From Stomorhina lunata (Eukaryota > Arthropoda > Insecta > Diptera > Rhiniidae), in assembly GCA_933228675.1 (NCBI GenBank), contig OW121743.1:84406938-84470937 (forward strand): 64,000 nucleotides of DNA, in the 5' to 3' direction. Of the stretch, positions 47,871 through 59,870 are shown piece by piece. The position numbers were made by a program, and so were the translations under genes. Position 1 is the first letter of the stretch; each line of letters begins with the position of its first letter. The notes beneath the pieces were generated by a model. That model was not told the DNA's origin. It ran no database searches and saw only the letters and a program-made list of their open reading frames with translations.

Positions 47871-50800
47871 TAAAAATTAAAAAAAAAATGTTGCAAAAAT
47901 TTTTGACGTTAAAATTTTTTATAGAAAATTTTCGATGTTAACATTTTTTATAGAAATTTTTGTTGTTAAAATCTTTTATAGAAAATTTTCGATGCTAAAA
48001 TTGTTTATAGAAAATTTTCGATGTTAACATTTTTTCCAGAAAATTTTCAATGGTAAAATTTTTTATAGAAAATTTTGGATTTTAAATTTACGATATTTTA
48101 ATTTATATAGAAAATGATCGATGTTCAAAATTTTAATAAAAATTTTTCAAAGTTAAAATTTTTAGTAGTAAATACTTGATGTTAAAATTTTTGATAAAAT
48201 TTTTATAGAAAATTTCAAAATTTTTATAGAACATTTTCGATGTTCAAATTTTTTAAGAAAATTTTCGATGTTCAAATTTTTATAGAAAATTTTCGTGCTA
48301 AAATTTTTACAGAAAATTTTCGATGTTAAAATTGTTTATAGAAGATTTTTGATGTTAAAAGTTTTAATTTCATTTTTTATAGAAAATTTTCGACATAAAA
48401 TTTTTTTATAGAAAATTTTCTTTGTTAAAATTTTTAAAGAAAATTTTAGATGATAAAATGTTTATAGAAAATTATCGGTGTTAAATTTTTTTAAAGAAAA
48501 TTTTTGGTGTTAAAATTTTTTATAGAAAATTTTAGATGATACATTTTTTTTATAGAAAACTTTTGATTTTTTTTTATAGAAAATATTGAATGTTAAAATT
48601 TTTTATACAGAAAATTAATTACTATGTTAAAATTTTTTATAGAAAATTTTTGATGTTAAAATTTTTTATAGAAAATTTTTGATGTTAAAATTTTTTATAG
48701 AAAGTTTTTGATGTTAAAATTTTTTATAGAAAATTTTCAGTGTTAAAATTTTTTATTGAAAATTTTCGGTGTTAAAATTTTTTTAAAAAATTTTCGGTTT
48801 GAAAATTTTTTATAGAAAATTTTCGGTGTTAAAATTTTTTATAGAAAATTTTCAATGCAAAAATTTTTACAGAAGATTTTCGATGCAAAAATTTTTTATA
48901 GAAAATTTTCGGTGATAAAATTTTTTATAGAAAATTTTCGGTATTAAAATTTTTTATAGAAAATTTTCGATGTTAAATTTTTTTATAGAAAATTTTCGGT
49001 GTTAAAATTTTTTATAGAAAATTTTCGGTGTTAAAATTTTTTATAGAAAATTTTCGGTGTTAAAATTTTTTATAGAAAATTTTCGCTGTTAAAATTTTTT
49101 ATAGAAAATTTTCGGTGTTAAAATTTTTTAAAGAAAATTTTCAATGCAAAAATTTTTTACAGAAGATTTTCGAATTTAAAATTTTTTATAGAAAATTTTC
49201 GGTGATAAGATATTTTGTAGAAAATTTTCGGTATTAAAATTTTTTATAGAAAATTTTCGGTATTAAAATTTTTTATAGAAAATTTTCGGTGTTAAAATTT
49301 TTTATAGAAAATTTTCGGTGTTAAAATTTTTTATAGAAAATTTTCGGTGTTAAAATTTCTTATAGAAAATTTTCGGTGTTAAAATTTTTTATAGAAAATT
49401 TTCGGTGTTAAAATTTCTTATAGAAAATTTTCGGTGTTAAAATTTTTTATAGAAAATTTTCGGTGTTAAAATTTTTTGTAGAAAATATTCGGTGTTAAAA
49501 TTTTGTATAGAAAATTTTCGGTGTTAAAATTTTATATAGAAAATTTTCGGTGTTAAAATTTTATATAGAAAATTTTCGGTGTTAAAATTTTATATAGAAA
49601 ATTTTCGGTGTTGAAATTTTTTGTAGAAAATTTTCAGTGTTAAAATTTTTTGTAGAAAATTTTCAGTCTTAAATTTTTTTATAGAAAATTTTCAGTCTTA
49701 AAATTTTTTGTAGAAAATTTTCAGTGTTAGAATTTTTTATAGAAAATTTTTTGTAAAAAATTTTCAGTGTTAAAATTTTTTGTAGAAAATTTTCAGTATT
49801 AAAATTTTTTGTAGAAAATTTTCAGTTTTAACATTTTTTATAGAAAATTTTTTGATGTTTAAATTTTTTATAGAAAATTTTCGATGTTAACATTTTTTAT
49901 AGAAAATTTTCGGTGTTAAAATTTTTATAGAAAATTTTCGGTGTTAAAATTTTTTATAGAAAATTTTCGGTGTTAAAATTTTTTTAAAAAATTTCGGTAT
50001 TAACATTTTTTATAGAAAATTTTCGGTGTTAAAATTTTTTATAAAAAATGCTCGGTGTTAAAATTTTTTATAAAAAAATTTTCGGTGTTAAATTTTTTTA
50101 TAAAAAATTTTCGGTGTTAAAATTTTTTATAAAAAATTTTCGGTGTTAAAATTTTTTATAAAAAATTTTCGGTGTTAAAATTTTTTATAAAAAATGTTCG
50201 GTGTTAAAATTTTTTGTAGAAAATTTTCGGTGTTAAAATTTTGTATAGAAAATTTTCGGTGTTGAAATTTTTTGTAGAAAATTTTCAGTCTTAAAATTTT
50301 TTATAAAAAATTTTCAGTGTTAACATTTTTTATAGAAAATTTTTTGATGTTTAAATTTTTTATAGAAAATTTTAGGTGTTAAAATTTTTATAGAAAATTT
50401 TCGGTGTTAAAATTTTTTATAAAAAATTTTCGGTATTAAAATTTTTTATAGAAAAATTTACGGTGTTAAAATTTTTTATAGAAAAATTTACGGTGTTAAA
50501 ATTTTTTATAAAAAATTTTCGGTATTAAAATTTTTTATAAAAAATTTTCGATATTAAAATTTTTTATAAAAAACTTTCGGTGTTAAAATTTTTTATAAAA
50601 AATTTTCGGTGTTAAAATTTTTTATAAAAAATTTTCGGTGTTAAAATTTTTTATAAAAAATTTTCGGTGTTAAAATTTTTTATAAAAAATTTTCGGTGTT
50701 AAAATTGTTTATAAAAAATTTTCGGTGTTAAAATTTTTTATAAAAAATTTTCGGTGATAAAATTTTTGAGAAAAAATTTTCGGTGATAAAATTTTTTATA

Positions 50801-51290
50801 AAAAATTTTTGGTGTCAAAAGTTTTTATAGAAAATTTTCGATGTCAAAAAAATTTTATTTTTTTTTTTTAATTTTCGATGTTAAAATTGTTTAGAAAATT
50901 TTCGATGCTAAAATTTTTTAAAGAAAATTTTTTGATGCTAAAATTTTTTATAGAAAATTTTTTGATGTTAAAATTTTTTATAGAAAGTTTTCATGTTAAA
51001 ATTTTTTATAAAAAAATTTTTTGTTGAAATTTTTTATAGAAAATTTTCGATGTTAAGGTTTTTTATAGAAAGTTTTCGATGTTAAAATTTTTTATAGAAA
51101 ATTTTTTGATGTTAACATTTTTGATAGAAAATTTTCGATGTTAAAATTTTTTATAAAAAATTTTTGATGTTGAAATTTTTTATAGAAAATTTTCTATGTT
51201 AAAGTTTTTTATAGAAAATTTTCGATGTTAAAATTTTTAATAGAAAATTTTTTATAACATGATAAAGTTTTTTATAAAAAAATATTTGCT
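47870..51290 (+). repeat. AT-rich minisatellite array, 29-bp unit with homogenised CGGTGTT block
   Basis: Edges (47.87-48.7 and 50.85-51.29 kb) carry GAAAATTTTCGATGTTAAAA units like the other arrays. The centre (about 48.7-50.82 kb) is dominated by GAAAATTTTCGGTGTTAAAA then TTTTTTATA with very regular 29-bp spacing. Inside it are runs of sub-variants: TTTTATATAG (49,500-49,610), TTTTCAGTCTTAAAAT/TTTTTTGTAG (49,610-49,840), and ATAAAAAATTTTCGG (50,040-50,210, 50,500-50,820). Confidence 0.95.
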
Positions 51291-52653
51291 GGGTATAAAA
51301 GTGAATTATGAGTTAAAATGCTCTTTTTTGCTTTAATTATTATATTTTGTTATATCATATATTACATGTATCATTACTTAATAAATTACCGAGAATGACA
51401 ACAGCCTTTTGACAGAGAAAGGATAGATGCCACACATCAGCTATATAAAAGATGTGCAAATAATATAATATATTTTTTTATATGAATCTTTATATTCTTC
51501 TAGAAGTATTGGGATAATTATAAAAACTTATATAAAAATTAAACTAACAGTTCTACATTTTAACAAATAACTGAATTAATCCTGGTATTAGATACTGAAG
51601 TTATACTGCCACGCCCACTTAAAGGTTGTTATTTATAGCTTTTATTTTCTTACATCAACTTTCCCTTCGGTTTCTCTACCCAATTACATATTTTAACCAC
51701 TCGTGTTTAAAAACACATATTCAAATACTCATGTTTACTTTACAACATTTATTATGGTCGTATGTTTTTGTCAGTAACAAAATTTTACATTAAATGGACG
51801 GCATGATGATGAGTGGGCTTCAGTAGTAACATTGTATGTTAAAATAGTTGCACTTATGTTAACTCATGCATACAGTAAACAATCGAATGAAGTCGCACCA
51901 ATTTTGTTTTCTAAATTTTTTAGTTACAATAAATTCGAAATTAAACTACTCATTAAAATATTCGTTATTTGTTAAACTTAATGTTGCACAAATCGAGAGC
52001 TTACTGTACTTATGCAAATTATACATATTATACACTTACATTTCATATTGGTCCTTGTGTCATTCATACAAAAATTGTAACTTAATTATCATTACAGCAT
52101 ATAAATAGTTAGATATGTAAAGATTGATAACACATCAACATCTCTTAATGAATGAAACATCCATTGTCCTTTTAAGCACACATACATATACTCACACTCA
52201 CAGACTTTATAACACTTTTACTCGTCTTTTGGTTATTAATAAGGAATGAAAATGTGAACGAAAATAAGTCATTTGTGTGGGTGTTACCTTTAGAAAGTTT
52301 TGAGCATTTAAATATAAAATTTTGCAAGACAATTGCTGTAACCTTAACAATAAGTAGAGATGTGGAAGTGAATATTAGCTCACGATCACACACGTAATTG
52401 AAATAATAAATGTACTCACTTATTATCACACAAAAAATGAAAAATACTGCCCTCTTACAATCAATAACGAGTTTATTTATTAATCGATCGAAAACTTAGA
52501 CTTTTAAGTAACTATAACATACCTTAGGGATTTTTAAAATAATTTATTTTGCAAAATGTTAAATAAAACTTCATATCTAACATAATTTTTTTTTTTGTCA
52601 AAACATTTAGTTGAAATTATATTCTATTACTATCACGGAACTTTTGACAAATA
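51290..52653. other. Unique intron island, nothing recognised
   Basis: Non-tandem AT-rich sequence; CCACGCCCACTTAAAGG at 51,610 is a rare GC patch. Frames at 51,866-52,108 (plus) and 52,172-52,429 (minus) show no recognisable motif. Confidence 0.55.
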
Positions 52654-53663
52654 ATGCATTAAACATATAGACAACAGCAGGCTACACGAACACCGACTAC
52701 AAAAGTCGTTGGATGCAATCGTCGCCTCGTAGTCAGCTACTTAATTATTTTGGGGACGGCAGCTACATTTCGAAACACCTGTTTATGAGTGGTGCCAATA
52801 TCGCGCTTATAAGATGGACAAAATAACAATTTCAATTTCGATAAAAACGAAATAAATTAATTTGATTAATTAACCTCCGAAATCAACGGTTTTCCTGTAC
52901 ATGATAGTATGTCTACATCAAAAAAAAAATTAAAGAAAGATTTTGGTGTGATCTCCTATAGTTAAAAAGTTATGTGCTTTTTAAATTTAAGAATAATACG
53001 GTATAACTTTAGAAGTTTATATCCTTTATTAACAAAAGCTACTGAAAATATCTTTTATATTCTTATATATCCTATATAATATATATAAACTTATTTCTGC
53101 AACCGACTTTTTTATAAAAATTCGCATATCTTAAAACAATTTAGATATAAGTATGCTCTTTTATATAATGAATTTTATAAAGGACATACTGGGCTTTTAT
53201 ATAAAATGAACTACGTAGCACTTGTACATGTAGCGTGTGAGTTAGACAGTTTGAAAAATAACTTTTTAAAATTTTACTTATGTATATTGAGTTAGAGTTA
53301 TATAAATATACATTTTTACTCAATATTTTATTAGATATTATTATATACATTAAATACTCGTATATAAATATTTTATAAGTATGTAAATTGTTTACATAAA
53401 TTCTCCCCATTGTGTTTATGGTAAATAAAGTCAAGTGGTTAAATCGCTCATTTATTTCAATATGATATGGTGTTGACAGCACTAAATCTATTATTGTCGC
53501 CAACAAAAATAGAAAATATTTTAATTTTGGCTACAGCTACAACGGTGGTCGGTAGTCGTGTAGCTGTGTCGACTCTAAAAAATTTATTTCTATTTGAATG
53601 CATGTATTCTAATTTTGACAGGTTGTAGCCCGTAGCCTGCTGTTGTCTATGTGTTTAATGCAT
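52654..53663. mobile_element. Non-autonomous DNA transposon, ~1,010 bp with terminal inverted repeats
   Basis: The left end ATGCATTAAACATATAGACA, ACAGCAGGCTAC (52,654) is mirrored by GTAGCCTGCTGTTGTCTATG, TGTTTAATGCAT (ending 53,663). ATGCAT at each outer edge could be a target duplication or part of the repeat. Sub-terminal CGACTACAAAAGTCG and GGTCGGTAGTCGTG motifs add further partial symmetry. The 121-codon minus frame inside (53,141-53,506) has no transposase motif. Family unknown. Confidence 0.8.
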
Positions 53664-54235
53664 AAGTTACAATATTGTATATGTTATACATATATCATTT
53701 AGATTATCCTAAAAGTATGCTACACAATGTTTCTGAAATATCTTACTTTTCGATCCATATCGAATGCGGCGATTTATCCCCTGATTTTTTAACTCGTACT
53801 GTAAATCAATTTTTGAAACATACTCAAAATCTTGGTTAGTAAAACCTCTTGTTTGTTACTTTTTAAGAACACAATCATTTAAGGGTTGCAGTTCATCAGT
53901 GATTTAGCATTAAAAGTATTCACGCATAATCACGTCACTCTCGCATCTCTTACGAAATCAAATATTTAAAAAAAAGGGCAAAATTTTTTGATGATGAAAA
54001 TATGTCATCAACACTTTATGGGTTTAGACAAAATTGCTTATTTGATTACAAATCTTATCTTGTAATTAACATCATCAGCAATTTTAGGATGCAAACAAAA
54101 GAAATATTTTGGATAAAATGTAGCAAATAATAGCTACGTAAAGACTAAAGGAATAGAGCAATATATCTTGGAAAAGAAATATAAAATTTTAAAATTTTAA
54201 ATTAAATTTTTCCTAAATTTGAATTTATTACCAAA
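53664..54235. other. Intron sequence, nothing recognised
   Basis: Non-repetitive, AT-rich, with a GC-containing patch TCCATATCGAATGCGGCGAT at about 53,755. Confidence 0.5.
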
Positions 54236-54590
54236 ATCAAAACAATGCCGAAGACTATCTTTATGCCACCAATATACTGCTCTTATGATCTGAAATCGGT
54301 TCTGACGATCAAAGTGTACCTGTACCTAAGATAGTTGTTTCGTCTGAAAAAGGAAACCAACGAAGACCGGCTAGAATATTCGACGAGACACGAGGCCATA
54401 ATCTTTTATCATGACAACGCTCGCCCATCAAGGCAAGACCGGTTAAAAACTAATTTAAAATCAGTAAATTGAAAGCTTTGAACCGCCTTTTAGCCCAGAC
54501 CTTGCCTCCATCTGACTAGCATTTCTTACACACTTATCGCTTTAAAACAGTTCTTCTGGCACGGAACTCATAAGCCACTTAAAAGCCACT
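54236..54590 (+). pseudogene. mariner (Tc1/mariner) transposase fragment, frameshifted
   Basis: The plus strand reads CSYDLKSVLTIKVYLYL (cf. the CIWWD...G block of mariner), then RLEYSTRHEAIIFYHDNARP, which contains the catalytic-region HDNARP motif, then LKSVN, and, after a frame change and stops, FSPDLASI (cf. the conserved YSPDLAP). Motif order and spacing match the C-terminal catalytic half of mariner transposases. Multiple stops and shifts show it is long dead; no terminal inverted repeats were identified. Confidence 0.85.
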
Positions 54591-55530
54591 GATCAATAAC
54601 AAATAATAGTTTTTACCCCTATTTTTCGCGTTTTGAAAAAAGTACGTGTCTACTTTTTTGTAAATCCAAATTATATTATTACCGCTTTTAGTTTTGGATA
54701 TACAACGTACTATTTTTGACCTTTTTTTATCCCATATAAGGCCGAATTTCTAAATTGTACCCCGATTTGTGCCTTTTTACCCCATTAATTGCAAAAAAGG
54801 TATCAAATACTTATTTCATATTTATTCCATGTCAATCATCCACTCTATACATTTTATTTCTAGCTTTATTGGTTTAAAAGATATGCATATATAAGAAACA
54901 AAGTATGAACCCTTAAATTTTAACATTTTTTGGCCCCTAAAACCAAAAAGTACCAAACACGGGTTGTATTTTTTTTCTGTTTATCGATTTCAGTATAAAT
55001 TTTGTTTCTATTTTTATTGTTTCAAAAGATACTAATGGTTTGGAAAAAGTACCAATCTTTCGTTTCCAGACTTTATTTGTTTCATTTTTGAAAAAGTACT
55101 AAACATTTTGGTGTCTATTGCTTTTAGTTTGGGGTGCCGATCAGATGTCCTTAAATTTTCGTTGATGATCTCAACGAAATTTTGCCATTTGGTTTTGTAG
55201 ATATATAATGACACCGATTTGTCCCTTTTTTACCTACTAACTTAAAAAAAGTACCAAAAACATTTTTGATATCTATTTCATTTTAATCAACCTCTCGATA
55301 TTTTTTACTGCGTTTACCCTTTTTTACCCTAATTATTTATAATATTTTTCGATAGTGGTTGTACACTTAGTGTCTATACGAGTATTTACTTCATCAAAAG
55401 ATACTTTTGAGTAAAAAAAAATCAATTTCGTTTGAATAGCGTTTACTTCCGGAGATAAGCGTTACTAAATTTTCCTATTTACCACCTGTTAATGCCAAAA
55501 GGCCCTATCCTGCCTTTTTCATTAATATCT
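54590..55530. repeat. Degenerate repeat of AAAAAGTACC / TTTTTACCC modules
   Basis: Related phrases recur every ~100-200 bp: GAAAAAAGTACGTG (54,635), CCTTTTTTTATCCCATATAA (54,720), GCCTTTTTACCCCATTAATTGC (as CCTTTTTACCCC, 54,772), AAAAAGTACCAAACACG (54,944), GGAAAAAGTACCAATC (55,042), GAAAAAGTACTAAAC (55,090), TCCCTTTTTTACCTACTAAC (55,221) and CCCTTTTTTACCCTAATTA (55,318). Looks like an old, strongly diverged tandem family. Boundaries are approximate. Confidence 0.5.
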
Positions 55531-56540
55531 GTGATGAGCAAAGAAACCCTATTTGCTCATCATATATATGAAATTTTAGAAAATCGTTTAAAAAAGTATT
55601 AGATTCTGTGTACTTATTTCTCTTTGAAATTTCATCACAGATATTTCTTAAGAAAGCTTTTAAGATAATCTATTTTTGTGATTCCAAAAATATTACAAAA
55701 AACGGCCACCAGATGGCAGTATTGTTATTTTTCTTATATATGTATCAAATATATCAAATTAGACCAAAGACTCCTGAACAAAATTGCGCAACATTGTCAA
55801 ACCAAATTGTTTAGTCTTAAGAAATAAAAATGTGATTATCGTGAGTAGCATAAAAATAGCGTCATCTTTCAACAGAATTCAGAAACAAAGAAGTCGTAGA
55901 ACAAACATTGTTTCTATCACTCTAGTAATTCATTTTCCATAATAAAAAAAAGTTATTTTGTGTAAAAGTTCTTTTTTGCAAAGTTCAAAATTTACTTTGA
56001 AGTTTAATTTCCCGCTTTTAAATTAATAATCCTTAAGTTTAAACACGTTAAAAACAATGTTTTTTTACAAATTTAATATGTACTTACAAGTATTAAATAT
56101 ATTTAATTAATTTATTTAATGTGTACTTATTTATAGTTATATGTTTTAATTTTTGTAAAACTTCAACCAACGAAAGACATATAAAGCTGAAAAAACTTTA
56201 AAGGAGTTAATTCTTTTATGTTTTGAACAAGTGTTCCTCAAACTCATACTAATATTTATTGTAATTTTGTGTATTTTTGCTACTCTTTGGGTAAAACTAA
56301 TGTTTGGAATGATTATTTCCGAACATAATTGATCATCAATTCATTAACAAGCGACAAAATGTTCTTGCTTGAATGTTTGTTTATAACAGAGCTCGGCACA
56401 AAGCGAACAGAACAAAAAAAATAGTGTGAAGAGTTGCCGTTTTTTATAAATTTAACTTAAATTGGTATTTTCTTCAATGTGTAGTTGTGATGTTTAAAAA
56501 AACGTTTTCTACTCCTTGTTTTAATATTTTTATCAACATT
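55530..56540. other. Intron sequence, nothing recognised
   Basis: Non-tandem. ACGGCCACCAGATGGCAGTA (55,703) contains CCACCAGATGGCAG, close to the CTCF core consensus used in Drosophila; a single match means little. The 68-codon frame at 55,608 is unrecognised. Confidence 0.45.
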
Positions 56541-58200
56541 TTTCTATAGAAAATTTTTTTATCAAAAATTTTTCCATATGAAATTATTTTATCAAAATTT
56601 TTTTCATAGAAAATTTTTTTATCAAAAATTTTTCTAAAGAAAATTTTTTTAAAAATAACAAAATAGTCGGGATGTAAATAATATTCAAAAAGAAGAGTAT
56701 TCCCATTTGATCCCAAATCTGTTACATTTATTTATTAATGTAACAGACCAATTTATTGATAAAAAGCCAAAAAATGCTTGCGGAGAAACCAAATTCCTCG
56801 ATGCGTTTCGATGGTTGGTTAAGCCATCTCTTCAGGAGGATTATCCCCAATTTAGACATTCTGCCTACGGATGCAGCAAGGTAGATGAAAACTAAAAAAT
56901 ATTTGTTTTTGTTCAGTCGATAATCTACGTTTTTACTCATGGTTTATGAACATAATTCTTAAAAGTTTTGTTTGTAAATTTAGTTATAATGCGAGGTTTT
57001 CGATCTGTCTAAATTGGGGATAATCCTCCTGAAGAGATGGCTTAACCAACCATCGAAACGCGTCGAGGAATTTGGTTTCTCCGCAAACATTTTTTTTCTT
57101 TTTATCAATAAATTGGTCTGTTACATTAATAAATAAATGTAACAGATTTGGGATCAAATGCGAATACTCTTCTTTTTGAAGAAAATTTTTTTATTAAAAA
57201 TTTTTCTACAGAAAACTCTTTTATTAAAAAAATTTATATAGAAAATTTTTTATTAAAAATTTTTCTATATAATATTTTTTTATTAAAAATTTCTTCTATA
57301 AATAATTTTTTTAAAAATTATTCTACAAAAAAACATTTCTATAGAAAAATATTTTTATCAAACATTTTTCTTTAGAAAAAACTTTTTCGAAAGAAATTTT
57401 TTTTTTGTTTTCATAGAAAAATATTTTTATCGAAAATTTTTTTTATCAAAAATTTATCAATAGAAAATTATTTTATCAAAATTTTTTTATCAAAAATTTT
57501 TCTAAAGAAAATTTTTTATCAAAAAATTTTCTATAGAAAACTTTTTTATCAAAAGAATTTATACAGAAAAATTTTTTATTAAAAAATTTTCTATAGAAAA
57601 TTTTTTTTATTAAAAATTTATTCTATCAAAAATTTTTTAGAAATTTTTTCTTCAGAAAAACATTTCTATAAAAAATATTTTTATCAAACATTTTTCTTTA
57701 GAAAGAATTTTTTTGAAAGAATTTTTTTTTTTTTTTTGAGAAAACTGTTTGATAAAAAAAATATTTTTTTGTAAATTTCACAGAAAAATATTTTTATCGA
57801 AATTTTTTTTTAACAGAAATTTTTCCATAGAAAATTATTTTATCAAAATTTTTTTCATAGAAATTTTTTTTATCAAAATTTTTTTCATAGAAAATTTTTT
57901 TATCAAAAATTTTTCTATAGAAAACTTTTTTATCAAAAATTTTTCTATAGAAAATTTTTTTATTAAAAATATCTTCTATTAAAAATTTCTTAGAAAATTT
58001 TTCTACAGAAAAACATTTTTATAGAAAAATATTTTTAGCAAACATTTTGCTTTAGAAACAATTTTTCGAATAAAATATGTTTTTTTAAATCTTCACAGAA
58101 AAATATTTTTATCAAAAAATTTTTTAAAAGAAATATTTTTATGAAAAATTTTTCTATTAAAAATGTTTGTATCAAAAATTTAAAAAAAAAATATTTTTTA
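56540..58200. repeat. AT-rich minisatellite array, ~30-bp TTTATCAAAAATTTTTC unit, with foldback inserted
   Basis: The unit is TTTTTTATCAAAAATTTTTC then TATAGAAAA. It shares CTATAGAAAA and AAATTTTT with the other arrays but has ATCA/ATTA in place of CGATGTT, and its orientation is ambiguous because it is nearly palindromic. A ~440-bp segment with ACAGAAAAACATTTCTATAG, AAAATATTTTTATCAAACAT recurs at about 57,325, 57,650 and 58,005, a higher-order pattern. Open frames here (Phe/Ile/Lys repeats) are not genes. Confidence 0.9.
56684..57180. mobile_element. Foldback: two 175-bp inverted arms around a 147-bp centre
   Basis: The arms at 56,684-56,858 and 57,006-57,180 are near-perfect reverse complements (left TTCAAAAAGAAGAGTATTCC ... 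GAGGATTATCCCCAATTTAG; right CTAAATTGGGGATAATCCTC ... GAATACTCTTCTTTTTGAA). Each arm also contains its own short hairpin TGTTACATTTATTTATTAAT/GTAACA. The right arm and part of the centre are homologous to 44,365-44,605. Frames at 56,707-56,940 are readings of this repeat. Confidence 0.9.
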
Positions 58201-59870
58201 TCTAAAAAATATAAAAATTTAAAATTGTTTAATATTAATTTGTTTCTGTTTTAAAAAAAATTCCCAATATTTACAAAAATATTCCCAATGTTTACAAAAA
58301 TAATAGTGTCGTGCCATCAATGTTCGAGATTATATTTCTTAACTATGTTGCCATAGTCAAGTTGGTGCCAAGCGGCACCAACCGACTTTGCTAACATCCA
58401 AATTACAACTGAATACTCATTTTCGCTAGTTTTATTAATGATCATGATATTTACGAAAATTAGAAAAAGTCTCTGGCTTCTGGTGATATGGGCTGCCTTC
58501 GCCTGGCTTATAGGCAGCGTTAAGCACAAAGAGAATAAAGTAATATGCTTTATTGTAAACTTGTCTGAATTTAATTGGTCTGTTTGCTTTTCAACCTGAT
58601 TTTGTATTTAACGATCGTGTTGCGTCACGAAAATAACGCAATGTAGTCGGCTCCTGGTAGTTAGGTGTGCCGATGCCTGTTTATGAGAGAATGATTTATT
58701 TTATTTATTTGTATCGTATCTGTAAGGGTGCGGTTTTAGAGAATACTATTTTATATAAACTAGAATGTAATACGAACACATAAATATATACAAATGGATC
58801 CTGCTAAATTTGTTTGTTTATATAAGAGAGTGTTACGGTCGTCTTAGAATTTGTATGGATATATTTTTTGAAACATTTTTTTGATGTTGGTTTTAAAAAT
58901 CTATGCATTTTCTTTAAAGTATTGATACTTTTAAGATTCTGCCAGCCATTTAGTTTGTTTCATTGTCATACAAATATTGGTCAGTCGCACGTTTAACAAT
59001 AAAATAAAATAAACCTGTACTTTAGTGGCAAACAACACTTTCATCGATAATTAAAAATACATTAAATTGCAAAACAAAAAAAGTACAAAGAAAAATAAAA
59101 TAACGATGAGGAAATAATGTAAAAATAGTGTGTGTACATAAGAATAAATATTTATAATTTTTTTTAATATGTAAAAAAATGAATAATGAAATAAGAGAAA
59201 AATTATGCCAAAGAGGCCATTTGCCTAGTTAAACTTAAGGCTAGACAATTGGGTGACGATGGAGGGGCTGGCTATATAAAGCATAGAAAAAAATGTTTAA
59301 AGGTAAAACAACTTCTAAATTCAAGAAGAATAAAGCTTTCTATATAAAAAAATTAGTTTCTTATTCTCTTCCTATAATTGAGTTTCTATTATACTTGAGC
59401 TTTTTTTTAACCCCAATACATGAATTTTAAATATTATTTGTGCATTTTTATTTATAAAAGCTCTGAACACTTGACTATATTTGTCCCTGATTAACATTAT
59501 CGTTATTGTCGCCAATTTTTATGTTAAGCAATCACCCATAAAGCCGTAGACTGACTGCAATACGCGCATCATCGTTGTAGGTGGCGTATGCATTTAAGTT
59601 AATCAACAAAGAAATTAAAACAAACAAACAGCAGGAGCATCAGCAGCAGCAGCAAGAGAGAACAGGAGTAGCGCAACAATAACAAGGACAGCCTCAGAAT
59701 GATAAACAAACTTTGGACGCTATTTAAACAAAAACAAATGGGTTTGGTTTATTTACGGCAAAAACGAGGCGAAAACTTAAAGTCTAAAGTTCAATAAATT
59801 ATTATGATTAAAGTTGAGAATTTAATAATTGCCCAGAGAGCTCTGTTATTAAAGGCAAAATTAAATGATG
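58200..59870. other. Intron sequence with a hairpin and a unique island
   Basis: GTTGGTGCCAAGCGGCACCA plus AC at about 58,360 is a 9-bp stem hairpin in a patch (58,310-58,540) that looks like decayed transposon sequence. TTGCGTCACGAAAATAACGC at 58,619 is another small inverted repeat. 59,000-59,870 is unique, with CAGCAGCAGCAGC at 59,640. No gene seen. Confidence 0.5.

Noticed and set aside
53141..53506. 121-codon minus-strand open frame
   Set aside because: Falls inside a non-autonomous TIR element; no transposase or other recognisable motif.
59268..59282. TATA-box-like CTATATAAAG
   Set aside because: Isolated word in very AT-rich intron, no first-exon-like sequence downstream; chance match is likely.
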